The notes: a model not told the origin generated them from the sequence alone. A stretch of 64,000 nucleotides of DNA from Morganella morganii (GCF_019242955.1 NZ_CP066129.1:3162001-3226000), one strand, 5' to 3'. Shown: positions 17,909-28,132, counted from the first letter of the stretch. Translations and numbers: made by a program.

Positions 17909-18673
17909 TTATTTAACGATAGAAAATCCTGCCCCTGACTTTGCCATTTTTGTGGTAATCTGACTGCCGTATTCATTCAGAATAAAAAATTCAAACTCAG
18001 AGATATTTCCGTTTGTTTTCTGAGCTTCTTTCGGCTGGGTATATACCGCTGAAGACATTGGTGAGATCATATCGCCATCAAACAGAACATCTTTTCCGTT
18101 AATCTTTGCTTTTATTCCGGTGACAGTAATATAAAGCGGTGATGCACTTTCCGCTTTCAGTCCTGTACCTTTCCCCGGGACATCCACCACACTCCATTTG
18201 ATTTTATCAGTTTCAGCGGATACCATGCTTTTGCGTAAAGATTCCGGACGATAAAAAAGTTTAATCCGGGTTTTAAAGGCCAGTTCAAGGACTTGTCCCG
18301 CATTCCGGCCTTCTTCTGTTTGCGGCGGAATTTCCAGAACATTAAAGTAGTACGCAGATTCTCTGTCCTGCGGAAGGGACATCCCGTTATAAATAACCCG
18401 GATACTCTGCCCTTTACCCGGTTCAATCCGGCTTATCGGCGGTGTGATAACAAATGGTAGTTTCGGGTTATTAATGTTATTAACGTCAACACCGTCATCT
18501 GCCCATGCCTGAATTAATACCGGCTGAGTTTCATCCCTGTTATTAACTCTGACAACCTGCTCTTTCTTTCCGCCGTCAAAAATAATACGGGTGCCCTCGA
18601 TAACAACCGCACTCTGTGCCATGCCGGAAAAAAGAGACGTGATCAATAACGCTTTTATAGATTTTGCTAACAT
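17909..18673 (-). CDS. Periplasmic fimbrial chaperone (PapD/FimC family)
   Basis: This 254-residue protein has a signal peptide (cleavage near AQS-AVV) and the two-lobe immunoglobulin fold of PapD-like chaperones. The hallmark stretch is GKGQSIRVIYNG, followed by ESAYYFNVLEIPP and KLFYRPESL. It would cap subunits by donor-strand complementation before delivery to the neighbouring usher. It lies downstream of the major subunit, separated by a hairpin that probably reduces its expression relative to the pilin. Confidence 0.96.
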   Translation of the reverse strand: MLAKSIKALLITSLFSGMAQSAVVIEGTRIIFDGGKKEQVVRVNNRDETQPVLIQAWADDGVDVNNINNPKLPFVITPPISRIEPGKGQSIRVIYNGMSLPQDRESAYYFNVLEIPPQTEEGRNAGQVLELAFKTRIKLFYRPESLRKSMVSAETDKIKWSVVDVPGKGTGLKAESASPLYITVTGIKAKINGKDVLFDGDMISPMSSAVYTQPKEAQKTNGNISEFEFFILNEYGSQITTKMAKSGAGFSIVK

Positions 18674-18694
18674 AATAACCTCTGTTAATTAAAA

Positions 18695-18719
18695 GACAGA
18701 GCCATATAATGGCTCTGTC
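18695..18719 (-). terminator. Hairpin between major pilin and chaperone genes (attenuator)
   Basis: Ten-base arms GACAGAGCCA and TGGCTCTGTC flank a five-base spacer and are followed by TTTTAATT on the minus strand. Such hairpins after the major subunit commonly keep pilin mRNA in excess over assembly genes. Confidence 0.7.
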
Positions 18720-18730
18720 CGGTACGTCTG

Positions 18731-19300
18731 TTACTGATAAACCAGAGTATACATAACAGTGGCGTTTACCAAACCGGGAGTAGTCTGTGCTGTGGCGTAA
18801 TAACCGCCGACATAATGGAAGTCCATTGTCTTCTTAGCAGCGGTGATATCCACCCATGCTCCGGTTTCACCAATTTTGTTATGAACGCGCTTGCCACCAG
18901 TGGTACTGTAAATTTTGATCTGAACGTTTTTAGCGTCATTAGCACCAGTCAGATTATTCAGCAGGTTACCTGTTGCAGGGTCCCAGTCCGTTGTTTTTCC
19001 GACCGGTTCAAGATGTACAGCAATTTTTTTACCTACAAGATCGGTAGCTTCCGCTCCTGAACAGTCAACATTTATTGTAAACGGCATATAACCACCTTCA
19101 TCACCGGATGCAGCCAGTGATTTAACAGACACCTTAGGTAATTTTACTGTCTGATTCAGTGGGCTGGTAATTTGACAGGTTTCCTTAATTAACTCACCGT
19201 CGAATGTTATGGTACCCTGACCTTCAGCCGCAAAAGCAGAAGTGCTTGCACCGGCAACTAAAGAACCAGCCACTAATAATGCTAACTTGATTTTTTTCAT
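18731..19300 (-). CDS. Major fimbrial subunit
   Basis: This 189-residue type 1-like pilin has a clear signal peptide (cleavage after TSAFA, residue 24). It has the two conserved cysteines (KETCQI and VDCSGA) and a C-terminal strand ending MYTLVYQ with the penultimate-type Tyr expected for donor-strand exchange. It is first in the operon and 60 bp downstream of tssH, so it may share the tssH transcript. I see no invertible promoter element beside it. Confidence 0.94.
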   Translation of the reverse strand: MKKIKLALLVAGSLVAGASTSAFAAEGQGTITFDGELIKETCQITSPLNQTVKLPKVSVKSLAASGDEGGYMPFTINVDCSGAEATDLVGKKIAVHLEPVGKTTDWDPATGNLLNNLTGANDAKNVQIKIYSTTGGKRVHNKIGETGAWVDITAAKKTMDFHYVGGYYATAQTTPGLVNATVMYTLVYQ

Positions 19301-19361
19301 ATCTATATCCTTAATATATGATTATGTACTTCACTGCTTTCCATAAAACGGTTACCGCGTC

Positions 19362-22136
19362 TTACTCTGAGGTGACGGTAAATCCATTTTGATTATCGCA
19401 ACTCAGAATGACCTTCTGAATTGCAGATTCCGTGTTCCGGTTTAAAATATGTAAACCGATTTTTGGTAAAATATTTTGCTCGATGAAACGAATCAGGATT
19501 CGCGCACCAGTTTCAGCCACGGAACATTGGCTGATAATTGAATCCACCACATCGTCACCGTATTCGAATGCCGCATTATGCTGTGCAGACAAACGATGAC
19601 CGACCCGATCCAGGTGAATACGGACAATCCGGCCCAGCGATTCATCCTGTAACGGATAGTACGGCACCACACTCAGGCGTCCGAGGAACGCGGCCGGGAA
19701 TACTTTCAGCAGTTCCGGCTGTAATGCGGTACGCATACCGTCCAGATCAGGGGTCGTATCCGGGTCAGCGCTCAGGCTTGAAATCAGATCACTGCCGGCA
19801 TTACTGGTCAGTAAAATAATGGTGTTTTTAAAGTCGATCACACGGCCTTCACCATCTTCCATACGGCCTTTATCAAAGACCTGGAAGAACAATTCGTGAA
19901 CATCCGGATGGGCTTTTTCCACTTCATCCAGCAGCACGACGCTGTAAGGTTTTCTGCGGACAGCTTCAGTCAGCACACCACCCTCACCGTAACCGACATA
20001 GCCAGGAGGCGAGCCTTTCAGGGACGATACGGTGTGAGCTTCCTGGTATTCACTCATGTTGATGGTGATAACGTTTTGCTCACCGCCGTACAGCTGCTCG
20101 GCAATGGCCAGCGCAGTTTCGGTTTTACCGACACCGGACGGCCCGACCAGCATAAAGACGCCGATAGGTTTACGCGGGTCCGCCAGTCCGGCACGTGAGG
20201 TCTGGATAGACTCACTGATAATATCCAGTGCATGCTGCTGCCCGATAACACGTTCTGCCAGATGATTCGGTAATTCCAGAACGGCATTCAGTTCATCTTT
20301 CATCATCCGGCCGACCGGAATCCCGGTCCAGTCTGCGACAATCGATGCCACAACCGCTGCATTAACTTCCGCCTGGATAACCGCATCTTCACGCAGGTTC
20401 TGACGGATAGCCTCAAGTGCTTTTTCCTGCTCTGCCAGCTGTTTCTGCAACTCAGCCAGTTGCTCTTTTTCACTGAGCACAACAGTTTCCGTGACAGCTT
20501 CAGCCACTGCGGTATCACCGGTTTCAGCTGTGACAGCGTGGGATTCTTCAGCAACCGGTGCAGCAGCGTCAGCCGGTTTATCACCGCTGATTAACGCCTG
20601 AATCTGACTGCGGATTTCCACAATGGCCGCCACTGCTGATTTTTCTTTCAGCCAGCGGGCTTCCATTTCTTCTGCCTGAGCTGTCTGCGCTTTAATATTA
20701 TCCTGCAGGGCATTCAGGGTATCGCTGTCTTCACGGCCGAAATTCAGTGCCTTTTCTGCCAGTGATAATTCAGACGATGCTGTCTGCGTTTTATACTGAA
20801 GTTCCTGCAAATCTTTCGGCGCAATATTCTGGGCAACCGCAACACGGGCACAGGCAGTATCCAGCAGGCTGATCGCTTTATCCGGCAGCTGACGTGCAGG
20901 AATATAACGGTGGGATAAACGGACCGCAGACTGAAGTGCTTCTTCCATGATCCAGACGCTGTGGTGTTTTTCCAGCATCGGCACCAGGCCGCGCAACATG
21001 GCCACACTCTTCTCTTCTGAAGGTTCGTCGACCTGTAATACCTGGAAACGGCGGGTCAGAGCCGGATCTTTCTCAATATGACGTTTGAATTCACTCCAGG
21101 TTGTGGCGCCGATCGTTCTCAGCTTGCCGCGTGCCAGAGCCGGTTTTAATAAGTTTGCCGCGTCACCGGTGCCGCTGTTACCACCCGCACCGACCAGTGT
21201 ATGGACTTCGTCCACAAACAGGATGACCGGATTCGGGGAAGCAACTGCTTCTTCCAGTACGGATTTCAGGCGGGATTCAAATTCACCTTTCATGCTGGCA
21301 CCCGCAGAGAGTGCAACAATATCCAGGTTCAGGAGACGAACTTTTGCCAGCGGCGGCGGTACATGACCGGATGCGATAGCCAGTGCCATCCCTTCCACCA
21401 GTGCGGTTTTACCCACCCCGGCTTCACCGGTCAGTAACGGGTTGTTCTGACGGCGGCGCAGCAGAATATCAATCATCGTGTTGATTTCCTGCTCACGGCC
21501 GATCACCGGATCAATTTTGCCTTCACGGGCCAGTGCAGTCAGATCAGTGGTGTACTGCGCCAGTGTTGCTTTGCCCTGCTCACCGGCCATGGCGCTGCTG
21601 GCTTCACCCGGCAGGCTGTTTTTACCGCCGAGATCGCTGTTATCCGTTGCATTTTGCTCTGCTTCCGGCGAATCTTTGGTAATGAATGCCAAATCTGACG
21701 CCAGAATATCCAGCGGAATTTTGTCAAATACCGGTGAAATCGCGGATAATGCCCGGCGCAACTCCGTTGTCGTCAGGCAGGCAAGTAATAAATGGCCGCT
21801 GCGGATAGCGCTCTCTGAATATTCCAGACTTGCACATACCCAAGCACGCTCAATTGCCATTTCAATATGATAAGAGAAATCAGAAATAGAACTGGCGCCT
21901 GACGGTAACCGCAGAAGTGCCTGATCCATCCCTTTTTCCATTAACTGGATGTCGAGTTGAAAGTGACGGACAATTTGTCTCAGATCACTTTGTTCCTGTT
22001 GCCACAGCTGAACCATCCAATGGACAAGTTCAACATAAGGGTTGCCTTTTAATTTACATAAGGTCGTTGCACTTTCGATACTCCGGAATAAAGTCGTATC
22101 GAGCTTGCCAAATAAACTCTGTCTGCTGAAAGCCAC
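19362..22136 (-). CDS. tssH: TssH (ClpV), sheath-recycling AAA+ ATPase
   Basis: This 924-residue ClpB-like ATPase has two nucleotide-binding modules: Walker A motifs GEAGVGKTALVEG and GPSGVGKTETALA, with Walker B-type LLDEVEKAHPDVHEL in the second. The N-terminal Clp-N domain is followed by the middle region. An insert rich in Ala and Glu (about residues 515-570) separates the modules. In the family it disassembles contracted TssB/TssC sheaths. It is the first gene of the leftward arm, and its promoter should lie in the long AT-rich gap to tssF. Confidence 0.98.
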   Translation of the reverse strand: MAFSRQSLFGKLDTTLFRSIESATTLCKLKGNPYVELVHWMVQLWQQEQSDLRQIVRHFQLDIQLMEKGMDQALLRLPSGASSISDFSYHIEMAIERAWVCASLEYSESAIRSGHLLLACLTTTELRRALSAISPVFDKIPLDILASDLAFITKDSPEAEQNATDNSDLGGKNSLPGEASSAMAGEQGKATLAQYTTDLTALAREGKIDPVIGREQEINTMIDILLRRRQNNPLLTGEAGVGKTALVEGMALAIASGHVPPPLAKVRLLNLDIVALSAGASMKGEFESRLKSVLEEAVASPNPVILFVDEVHTLVGAGGNSGTGDAANLLKPALARGKLRTIGATTWSEFKRHIEKDPALTRRFQVLQVDEPSEEKSVAMLRGLVPMLEKHHSVWIMEEALQSAVRLSHRYIPARQLPDKAISLLDTACARVAVAQNIAPKDLQELQYKTQTASSELSLAEKALNFGREDSDTLNALQDNIKAQTAQAEEMEARWLKEKSAVAAIVEIRSQIQALISGDKPADAAAPVAEESHAVTAETGDTAVAEAVTETVVLSEKEQLAELQKQLAEQEKALEAIRQNLREDAVIQAEVNAAVVASIVADWTGIPVGRMMKDELNAVLELPNHLAERVIGQQHALDIISESIQTSRAGLADPRKPIGVFMLVGPSGVGKTETALAIAEQLYGGEQNVITINMSEYQEAHTVSSLKGSPPGYVGYGEGGVLTEAVRRKPYSVVLLDEVEKAHPDVHELFFQVFDKGRMEDGEGRVIDFKNTIILLTSNAGSDLISSLSADPDTTPDLDGMRTALQPELLKVFPAAFLGRLSVVPYYPLQDESLGRIVRIHLDRVGHRLSAQHNAAFEYGDDVVDSIISQCSVAETGARILIRFIEQNILPKIGLHILNRNTESAIQKVILSCDNQNGFTVTSE

Positions 22137-23057
22137 AATTATTACCTAATCAAGTGTTGTTTATACTAACAATTCACCCTTAGCAGGTGCACGGTTTATA
22201 AACACAATATGTTATAAATACAATATGTATTACGCATAACCACGCATGCGTATAAATAACTAAATGAACACATATCCGGAATACATAAACATAAGTGTGT
22301 TTTCAGAAATGCTGATTCATAATAAAAGCAAATAATATTACCTGACAATAAGAATTAACCTTAAGTTTATTCTTAAGATAACATCCTGATGCTCTGCATT
22401 AATCCTTATATGCACTACACACTATCCTGAGGTTTACTTCGTGTCTTTACACCAAGACTATTATGTAAATAAAAAAAACACAACCACGAGAAAAAATAAA
22501 TATATCAATTTAGAAAATTCTTATGACAATGGCCAAGAAAACAACCAATTAATCAATAAAAAACAACAAGATAAAAATAACACCAATCAGATTGATTCAA
22601 AAAAAGGATTAATAGAGAATTAATAACAACAATGAACATCAAATAATAAAAAACAAAACAAAAAACCAGAACACCGTAAAAAAATCACCAAAACACCCTA
22701 ATAAATAATTAATCTGACCACAAATAAATCGATGAATGAAATGATTAAGCATATATCCCCTGGTAATATACAATCGATATAATTAAAACTAAAATACGCC
22801 CTCCGAAAAAAGATGAACACCCGGCATTCATAAATTAATCATATTATGTTCACATTGAAAATTACTTATTTTTTCATCATATAATTTCCTTACCACAAGG
22901 TAATAACACGGTAATACAGACTTATCCGATATCGGTATGAACGTATGACCTTTATTTTTAACCAGAGTTTATTCAGTGTCTTTTCATATTTAGATCTTTA
23001 TTATTTTTTAAGGCTGATAATTGCCTTCATAATTCATTTCTTTTCAGAGGTATATCC
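22137..23057. promoter_or_regulatory. Long AT-rich divergent control region between tssH and tssF
   Basis: About 920 bp without a convincing gene separates the two T6SS arms, so it must hold both promoters. Visible elements are a direct repeat ACAATATG (two copies near 22203-22230), a perfect palindrome ACGCATGCGT at 22242-22251, and an inverted TAAGAAT/ATTCTTA pair near 22350-22377. Strong A/T richness suits silencing by H-NS-type proteins. A 60-codon Asn/Lys frame (22441-22623, GTG start) looks like a by-product of composition. I could not fix promoter hexamers. Confidence 0.55.
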
Positions 23058-24935
23058 GTGGATCAGAAATTTCTTGATTTTTACAATCGGGAACTTACGT
23101 TTATGAAAGAAATGTCCGGTGAGTTTGCGGAAAAGCATCCGAAAATCGCCGGTCGTCTGGGCATGAATGGTATTGAAGTTGCTGATCCTTATGTCGAGCG
23201 GCTGATTGAAGCGTTTTGTTTTATTTCAGCGCGTTCCCAGGTAAAACTGGATGCCGAATTCCCGAAATTTACCCAGCGTTTCCTGGATGTTATTTACCCC
23301 AATTATAATGCCCAGACCCCGTCAATGGGGGTCATTCAGCTGCATCCTAATACCAAAGAAGGTGATTTGTCGAACGGCTATCATGTTCCGAAGAACAGTC
23401 AGATGTTTACCCGGTTATTGCCGGGTGAACAATCACGCTGCGAATTCCGCAGCAGTCAGGATCTGACATTATGGCCGGTTGAAATCGAAGATGTCCGGCT
23501 GACGTCAATCCCGCCGGATATTTCCAGCCTGGAAAAATACAGAATATCTTATTCACGCCTGAAAGGTGCGTTACGGATAAAACTGAAGCTTGACGGCGAT
23601 AACCTGTTTTCCCAGCTCGAAAATCTCGACAAACTGCCTTTTTATATTGATGGTGACGAACGTGTTGTCTCACATATTTTTGAGCTGATCCACGCGCATT
23701 ATGTCGCCATGATTATCCGCAGCGGCGGCAGTGAGAAGAAAGATACCACTATCGTCAACGGTGGTGTCTCTTTTGAGGGCCTGCAGCCTGACCAGGCATT
23801 ATTGCCGGTTCAGTGGAATATGTTCCATGGTCATAACCTGGTTCAGGAATATTTTTCCTGCCGCCAGCGCTTTTATTTCTTTACGCTCAATCATCTGCGC
23901 GATGCTCTGCGCCATAATGATACCAATGAAGCGGAAATTATTATTCTGCTGGATCGTTTTCCTCAGGATCTTATCAGTCATATTGATAAAGATCGTTTTC
24001 TGCTGTTCTGCACACCGGTTATCAACCTGTTTCCCAAACGAATCGATAAAATCGAAATTAACCGTGCGCTGAATGATTTTCACGTTGTACCGGATCGCAG
24101 CCGGCCGCTGGACTATGAAGTTTTTTCTGTCCGCAAAGTGATGGGACAACAGGCAGAAAACAGCAGTGAGGTCATTTTCAACCCGATTTATCAGACCCGC
24201 CACAGTGACTCCGGAAACTTCGGCCGTTATTTCTCACTGCGCAGGGAAACCCGCGCCAACGGCAGTGCACGCCGTAAATATGAGACGCTGACACCGTATA
24301 TCGGTACTGAAGTCTTTATTTCCCTCGTCGATCAGCAGGAAGCCCCGTTTGATGACGATATCCGTTATCTCTCCGTGGAAGCGCTGGTCACTAACCGTGA
24401 CCTCCCCCGCCTGATCGACCGGAGCAATGATTATGATTTAACGCTGTCAGATTCCGTTCCGGTGTATGGCGCCAATTTCCTGTCACAGCCGAGTCCGCCG
24501 CATCCGCCTTTTGCCCGTGGTGAGTCTGCATGGCGGCTTATCCGTCAGCTCAGTTTTAACTACCTGCCGCTGCACGATATGGATCACAACCGGGGCGGGG
24601 AATCTCTGCGTAATCTGCTGCGTCTGTTTGTCAGTCCGGCAGATCAGGAGTCTATGACACAAATTGACAGTCTGGTCGGCAGTAAAACCAAACCGGTTGT
24701 CCGCCGGTTGCCGGGCAATGAATTACTGGTCTACGGCCGTGGTGTTCAGTGTGTTCTGACTGTGGATGAAGTCGGCTTTTCCGGGTTAAGTCCTTATTTA
24801 TTCGGGTTAGTGATGGAAAACTACTTATCCCGTCACGCGGCAGTAAACGTCTTTACCGAGACAGAACTGCATTCAATGCAACGCGGCCTTGTTGCCAAAT
24901 GGGCACCAAGGCCGGGTAAACGCGGGATTCTGTAA
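23058..24935 (+). CDS. tssF: TssF, T6SS baseplate protein
   Basis: This 625-residue VasA/TssF protein begins FLDFYNRELTFMKEMSGEFA and continues through the family pattern AEFPKFTQRFLDVIYPNY. TssF dimers pair with TssG to form the baseplate wedges. The start is a GTG at 23058 preceded by AGAGG. It is the first gene of the rightward arm and overlaps tssG by one base. Confidence 0.97.
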   Translation: MDQKFLDFYNRELTFMKEMSGEFAEKHPKIAGRLGMNGIEVADPYVERLIEAFCFISARSQVKLDAEFPKFTQRFLDVIYPNYNAQTPSMGVIQLHPNTKEGDLSNGYHVPKNSQMFTRLLPGEQSRCEFRSSQDLTLWPVEIEDVRLTSIPPDISSLEKYRISYSRLKGALRIKLKLDGDNLFSQLENLDKLPFYIDGDERVVSHIFELIHAHYVAMIIRSGGSEKKDTTIVNGGVSFEGLQPDQALLPVQWNMFHGHNLVQEYFSCRQRFYFFTLNHLRDALRHNDTNEAEIIILLDRFPQDLISHIDKDRFLLFCTPVINLFPKRIDKIEINRALNDFHVVPDRSRPLDYEVFSVRKVMGQQAENSSEVIFNPIYQTRHSDSGNFGRYFSLRRETRANGSARRKYETLTPYIGTEVFISLVDQQEAPFDDDIRYLSVEALVTNRDLPRLIDRSNDYDLTLSDSVPVYGANFLSQPSPPHPPFARGESAWRLIRQLSFNYLPLHDMDHNRGGESLRNLLRLFVSPADQESMTQIDSLVGSKTKPVVRRLPGNELLVYGRGVQCVLTVDEVGFSGLSPYLFGLVMENYLSRHAAVNVFTETELHSMQRGLVAKWAPRPGKRGIL

Positions 24936-25951
24936 TGAGCCATCTGCATCACAATATGTTAAGCGACCTGTCGCGCTGGTATAACGAAGAAGAGCCGTGG
25001 AAAAGCGGCTTTATCAGCCTGATGCGGGCCGTCGCGGCGAAATATCCCGATATGCCGCCCGTCGGAACAGCAGCACGTCCCCAGCAGGAGCCTTACCGGC
25101 TGGGACAGACACCCAATATGGCTTTCGCGCCGCGTGAGATAGCCGATATCTATCACGAAGGTAGTTTGTGCCATATCGATCTCTACAGCCTCGGCATTTG
25201 GGGACCGCAGGGAGCGATGCCGGTTAACTTTACCGAACAGGCCTTTATCCGGCTGGAACATCAGGACACCCTGCTGCGTGATTTTGTGAATATCTTTCAC
25301 CACCGCGCACTGTCTCTGTTTTACCGGAACTGGTTTGTTTCACAGGACGTCGCCACCCTTGATCGCAAGGATGATGAGCAATTTTCTTTTTATATCGGCG
25401 CCCTCATCGGCCTGGTACCGGATGAAATCTGTAACTCCGTTCTGCCGACACACGCCCGCCTCTCCTCTTCATCTCATCTGATCCGGGAGGCGCGCAATCC
25501 TGAAGGACTGTCCGGTGCGCTGGAGTATTACTTTGGTATCCGGGTTCAGTTGCAGGAATACACCAAACAATGGATTTTTCTGGAAACAGCCGATCAGACC
25601 CGGATGGGGGATCTGAACTCCTCATTACTGTTGTCAGAAGGCGCCATTTTGGGCAATACCGTCCAGGACAGACAACACAAATTCAGTCTGATTCTGGGCC
25701 CGTTAACGCTGGAACAATATATGCGCTTCAGTTTGTGGGGAGAGGATCTGCCGATTCTCAAAGAGTGGGTCCGTAACTTTGTTGGCTTTGAGTATGCCTG
25801 GGATGTTCAGCTGGTGCTGGCACCTGACGCGGTACCTGAAGCTAACCTCGACGGCAGCCATCAGCTGGGTTATGCCGCCTGGCTGCCGCGGGAGAAACAG
25901 GATGAACCGATATCCGGTATGAGTTTTGATCCTGAAACTCACCTGAACTGA
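24935..25951 (+). CDS. tssG: TssG, T6SS baseplate protein
   Basis: This 338-residue VasB/TssG protein has the family features PWKSGFISLMRAVAAKYPD, then FAPREIADI and NWFVSQDVATLDRKDD. Its ATG overlaps the tssF stop (TAATG), as expected for a coupled pair acting in one wedge complex. A 28-bp gap separates it from tssA. Confidence 0.96.
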   Translation: MSHLHHNMLSDLSRWYNEEEPWKSGFISLMRAVAAKYPDMPPVGTAARPQQEPYRLGQTPNMAFAPREIADIYHEGSLCHIDLYSLGIWGPQGAMPVNFTEQAFIRLEHQDTLLRDFVNIFHHRALSLFYRNWFVSQDVATLDRKDDEQFSFYIGALIGLVPDEICNSVLPTHARLSSSSHLIREARNPEGLSGALEYYFGIRVQLQEYTKQWIFLETADQTRMGDLNSSLLLSEGAILGNTVQDRQHKFSLILGPLTLEQYMRFSLWGEDLPILKEWVRNFVGFEYAWDVQLVLAPDAVPEANLDGSHQLGYAAWLPREKQDEPISGMSFDPETHLN

Positions 25952-25979
25952 GCCGTTACATTTAACCGATAATGGAATA

Positions 25980-27113
25980 ATGACCGTGAGCGAAGAACTG
26001 CAATCTACTTTTCAGTCTGATTTTTATACAGAAATCCTTACGCCGCTGGAAGGGAAATTCGTCTGCGGCGAAAGTATCGAATATGACCCGTTATACATCA
26101 CATTACAGTCCAAAATGGCACCCAAAATGGGCGCGGAATACGGTGATTTTGTCGAAACAACAGAACCGGTTAACTGGCGGGAAATTGAAAGTGACTGTCT
26201 GGAACTGCTGAAAAAAAGTAAGCATATCCGCCTGATCGTTCTGTTAATCCGTGCCCGCAGCCGCCAGATTGGTCTGTTTGCTCTGGAAGAAGGGCTTATC
26301 GCGCTGTATCAGTTGCTGAAAAACTTTCCGAATGAAATTCATCCTCAGCTTTACGATGAAGGTGAATTTGAGCCGTTTATGCGTGCCAATGCCATTTCCG
26401 AACTGGAAGATACGGATGGCTTTATGCTGGATTTACGGCAGATGACACTGCCTAAGATCAACGGACTGCAACTGACCATCAAAGACGTTGAACGCGCCTT
26501 TGCCATCCCGAAAGAAGAAAATGCCCTCGCGGAAGAGAGTGTCACCGGTATTCTGAATGAATGGCGCCTGAATAATGATAAAACACTCGCCTCCCTCAAT
26601 AATGCCGCCCTGATTCTGGACGCTATCAAAAAACTGACCCGGGAAACGCTGGAAAATGAAACACCGGCACTTCCGGCACTGACTCAGGTACTGTCGTTAT
26701 TCAATAAAGATCTGACCGCTAACGGCAAAAAACTGCCCACCGGTGTCTCCCCTGATGGTGATGCCGATTTAACCTCTGAATTAGTCTTTGCCGGGGATGA
26801 CCCGGCGGATGAAGCCCGCAGTCAGTCATCGGATTCTGTCCGCAGCACAACAGAAACGGTCGTTGACGGCGATAGCACAACGGTGACAACCGAACGGGTT
26901 GTCTATCGCGACAAAGTCATTAACACCCGGCAGGATGCCCTCGAAAGGATCCGTGAAGTGCGGGCATGGTTTCAGCAAACCGAACCCGGTAACCCGATTA
27001 TTTTACTGCTGAGGTATGCCGAAGAAGCGGCAGGGAAAAACTTCTTTCAGCTCAGTAAATTATTCCCCGCTGACATGCTCGCTGTTTTGGATATCAATAA
27101 GGATATGTCATGA
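25980..27113 (+). CDS. tssA: TssA, T6SS assembly cap protein (ImpA N-terminal domain)
   Basis: This 377-residue protein has an ImpA_N region around residues 20-150 (CGESIEYDPLY, then NWREIESDCLELLKKSKHIR and GLIALYQLLKNFPNE). A variable linker follows, and the C-terminal part reads EVRAWFQQTEPGNPIILLLRYAEEA. TssA starts baseplate assembly and tube/sheath polymerisation. The stop codon overlaps the ATG of the next gene by 4 bp, placing a fimbrial adhesin in the same translation unit. Confidence 0.93.
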   Translation: MTVSEELQSTFQSDFYTEILTPLEGKFVCGESIEYDPLYITLQSKMAPKMGAEYGDFVETTEPVNWREIESDCLELLKKSKHIRLIVLLIRARSRQIGLFALEEGLIALYQLLKNFPNEIHPQLYDEGEFEPFMRANAISELEDTDGFMLDLRQMTLPKINGLQLTIKDVERAFAIPKEENALAEESVTGILNEWRLNNDKTLASLNNAALILDAIKKLTRETLENETPALPALTQVLSLFNKDLTANGKKLPTGVSPDGDADLTSELVFAGDDPADEARSQSSDSVRSTTETVVDGDSTTVTTERVVYRDKVINTRQDALERIREVRAWFQQTEPGNPIILLLRYAEEAAGKNFFQLSKLFPADMLAVLDINKDMS

Positions 27114-28120
27114 AAATAAAATTACTGGCCGCACTGGCCGCACTGGGAATATCAGGTAATGCACTGGCGGTTGAATGTACCGCAATAAAACCACCTAATT
27201 ATCAGACCGAACGATTGAATGCTTCGTCGGCCCCCATTGAATTACGGGCGGATGCACCGATAAGCCCGGATATCCCGATTGGTCAGGCAATCTCTACATC
27301 GCTGAGTACAGACATTGACTATATCTGTAAAGGCAGCTCACTCACCGGTAATCGTCCGTTGGTCGGAGTTACAGGCTACCCCGGCTACCCCGGTATGTAT
27401 AAAACAAATATAGAGGGTATAGGTGTTAAATTTACTACCTCAGCTCCGGATGGCTCTGCAGTGGGCGATTTACCCAGACTAAATTTCCCATTGTCTTCAG
27501 AACCAGATCCCGAGACCGGAGGGAGTAGTGTCGGGGTTATCCGGGGACGCTTTAATGCGACATTCTATAAATTAAGTAATGAGATTAATCTGACCTTAAA
27601 CTACCCCAACAATAACCTACTATTCGGCGCGCAACAAATTGGCGACAATTATCTTGAACAGACCTCTATCACAACTTATTACATGGATAACATTTATATT
27701 TTCAGTACACCGGTCTGTACCGTTGATAAGCCCCTGCCGGTCGACTTTGGTACCGTCAATGCAGATAACGTCCGGAGCGGAGTGGCAAAGCCATTCCAGT
27801 TCGGTATAGTATGTAAAACAGATTACAACAGTTACAATGTTACAGCATCAATTAAAGGTAATAAAATAACAACTGATGGTAAATATATTAAAGTCAGTGA
27901 CATTAAAAATAATGATGATTCGCTGATCATCGAAATAACTGATGACCAGAAAAAACCGGTCATGGTTGATAACTCAACAAGAATAGATATAACAAATTTA
28001 AAGAGCGGACAAAAAGCTAATTTCGGATGGACTGCAAACCTCAAAAAGCAGGATGGAAAACCGTATCCGGCACAGGGGAAATTCACGGCATCCGCTATTA
28101 TTACTCTGGATATTAAATAG
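27110..28120 (+). CDS. Two-domain fimbrial tip adhesin in the T6SS operon
   Basis: This 336-residue secreted protein has a signal peptide (cleavage near NALA-VE, residue 20) and an N-terminal domain of about 180 residues with no clear family. From about residue 200 it has a pilin domain (VCTVDKPLPVDFGTVNAD), a second Cys (GIVCK) and the terminal strand FTASAIITLDIK. That layout is the FimH-like one: receptor-binding domain plus pilin domain. The gene overlaps tssA by 4 bp (ATGA). The only chaperone-usher operon in the window, on the opposite arm, lacks such an adhesin, so this is its likely tip subunit. Confidence 0.85.
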   Translation: MKIKLLAALAALGISGNALAVECTAIKPPNYQTERLNASSAPIELRADAPISPDIPIGQAISTSLSTDIDYICKGSSLTGNRPLVGVTGYPGYPGMYKTNIEGIGVKFTTSAPDGSAVGDLPRLNFPLSSEPDPETGGSSVGVIRGRFNATFYKLSNEINLTLNYPNNNLLFGAQQIGDNYLEQTSITTYYMDNIYIFSTPVCTVDKPLPVDFGTVNADNVRSGVAKPFQFGIVCKTDYNSYNVTASIKGNKITTDGKYIKVSDIKNNDDSLIIEITDDQKKPVMVDNSTRIDITNLKSGQKANFGWTANLKKQDGKPYPAQGKFTASAIITLDIK

Positions 28121-28132
28121 CAGAAATGCATT

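Noticed and set aside
22441-22623. 60-codon Asn/Lys-rich frame with GTG start
   Set aside because: Low-complexity composition typical of AT-rich spacer; no motif, although a GAGG sequence lies upstream.
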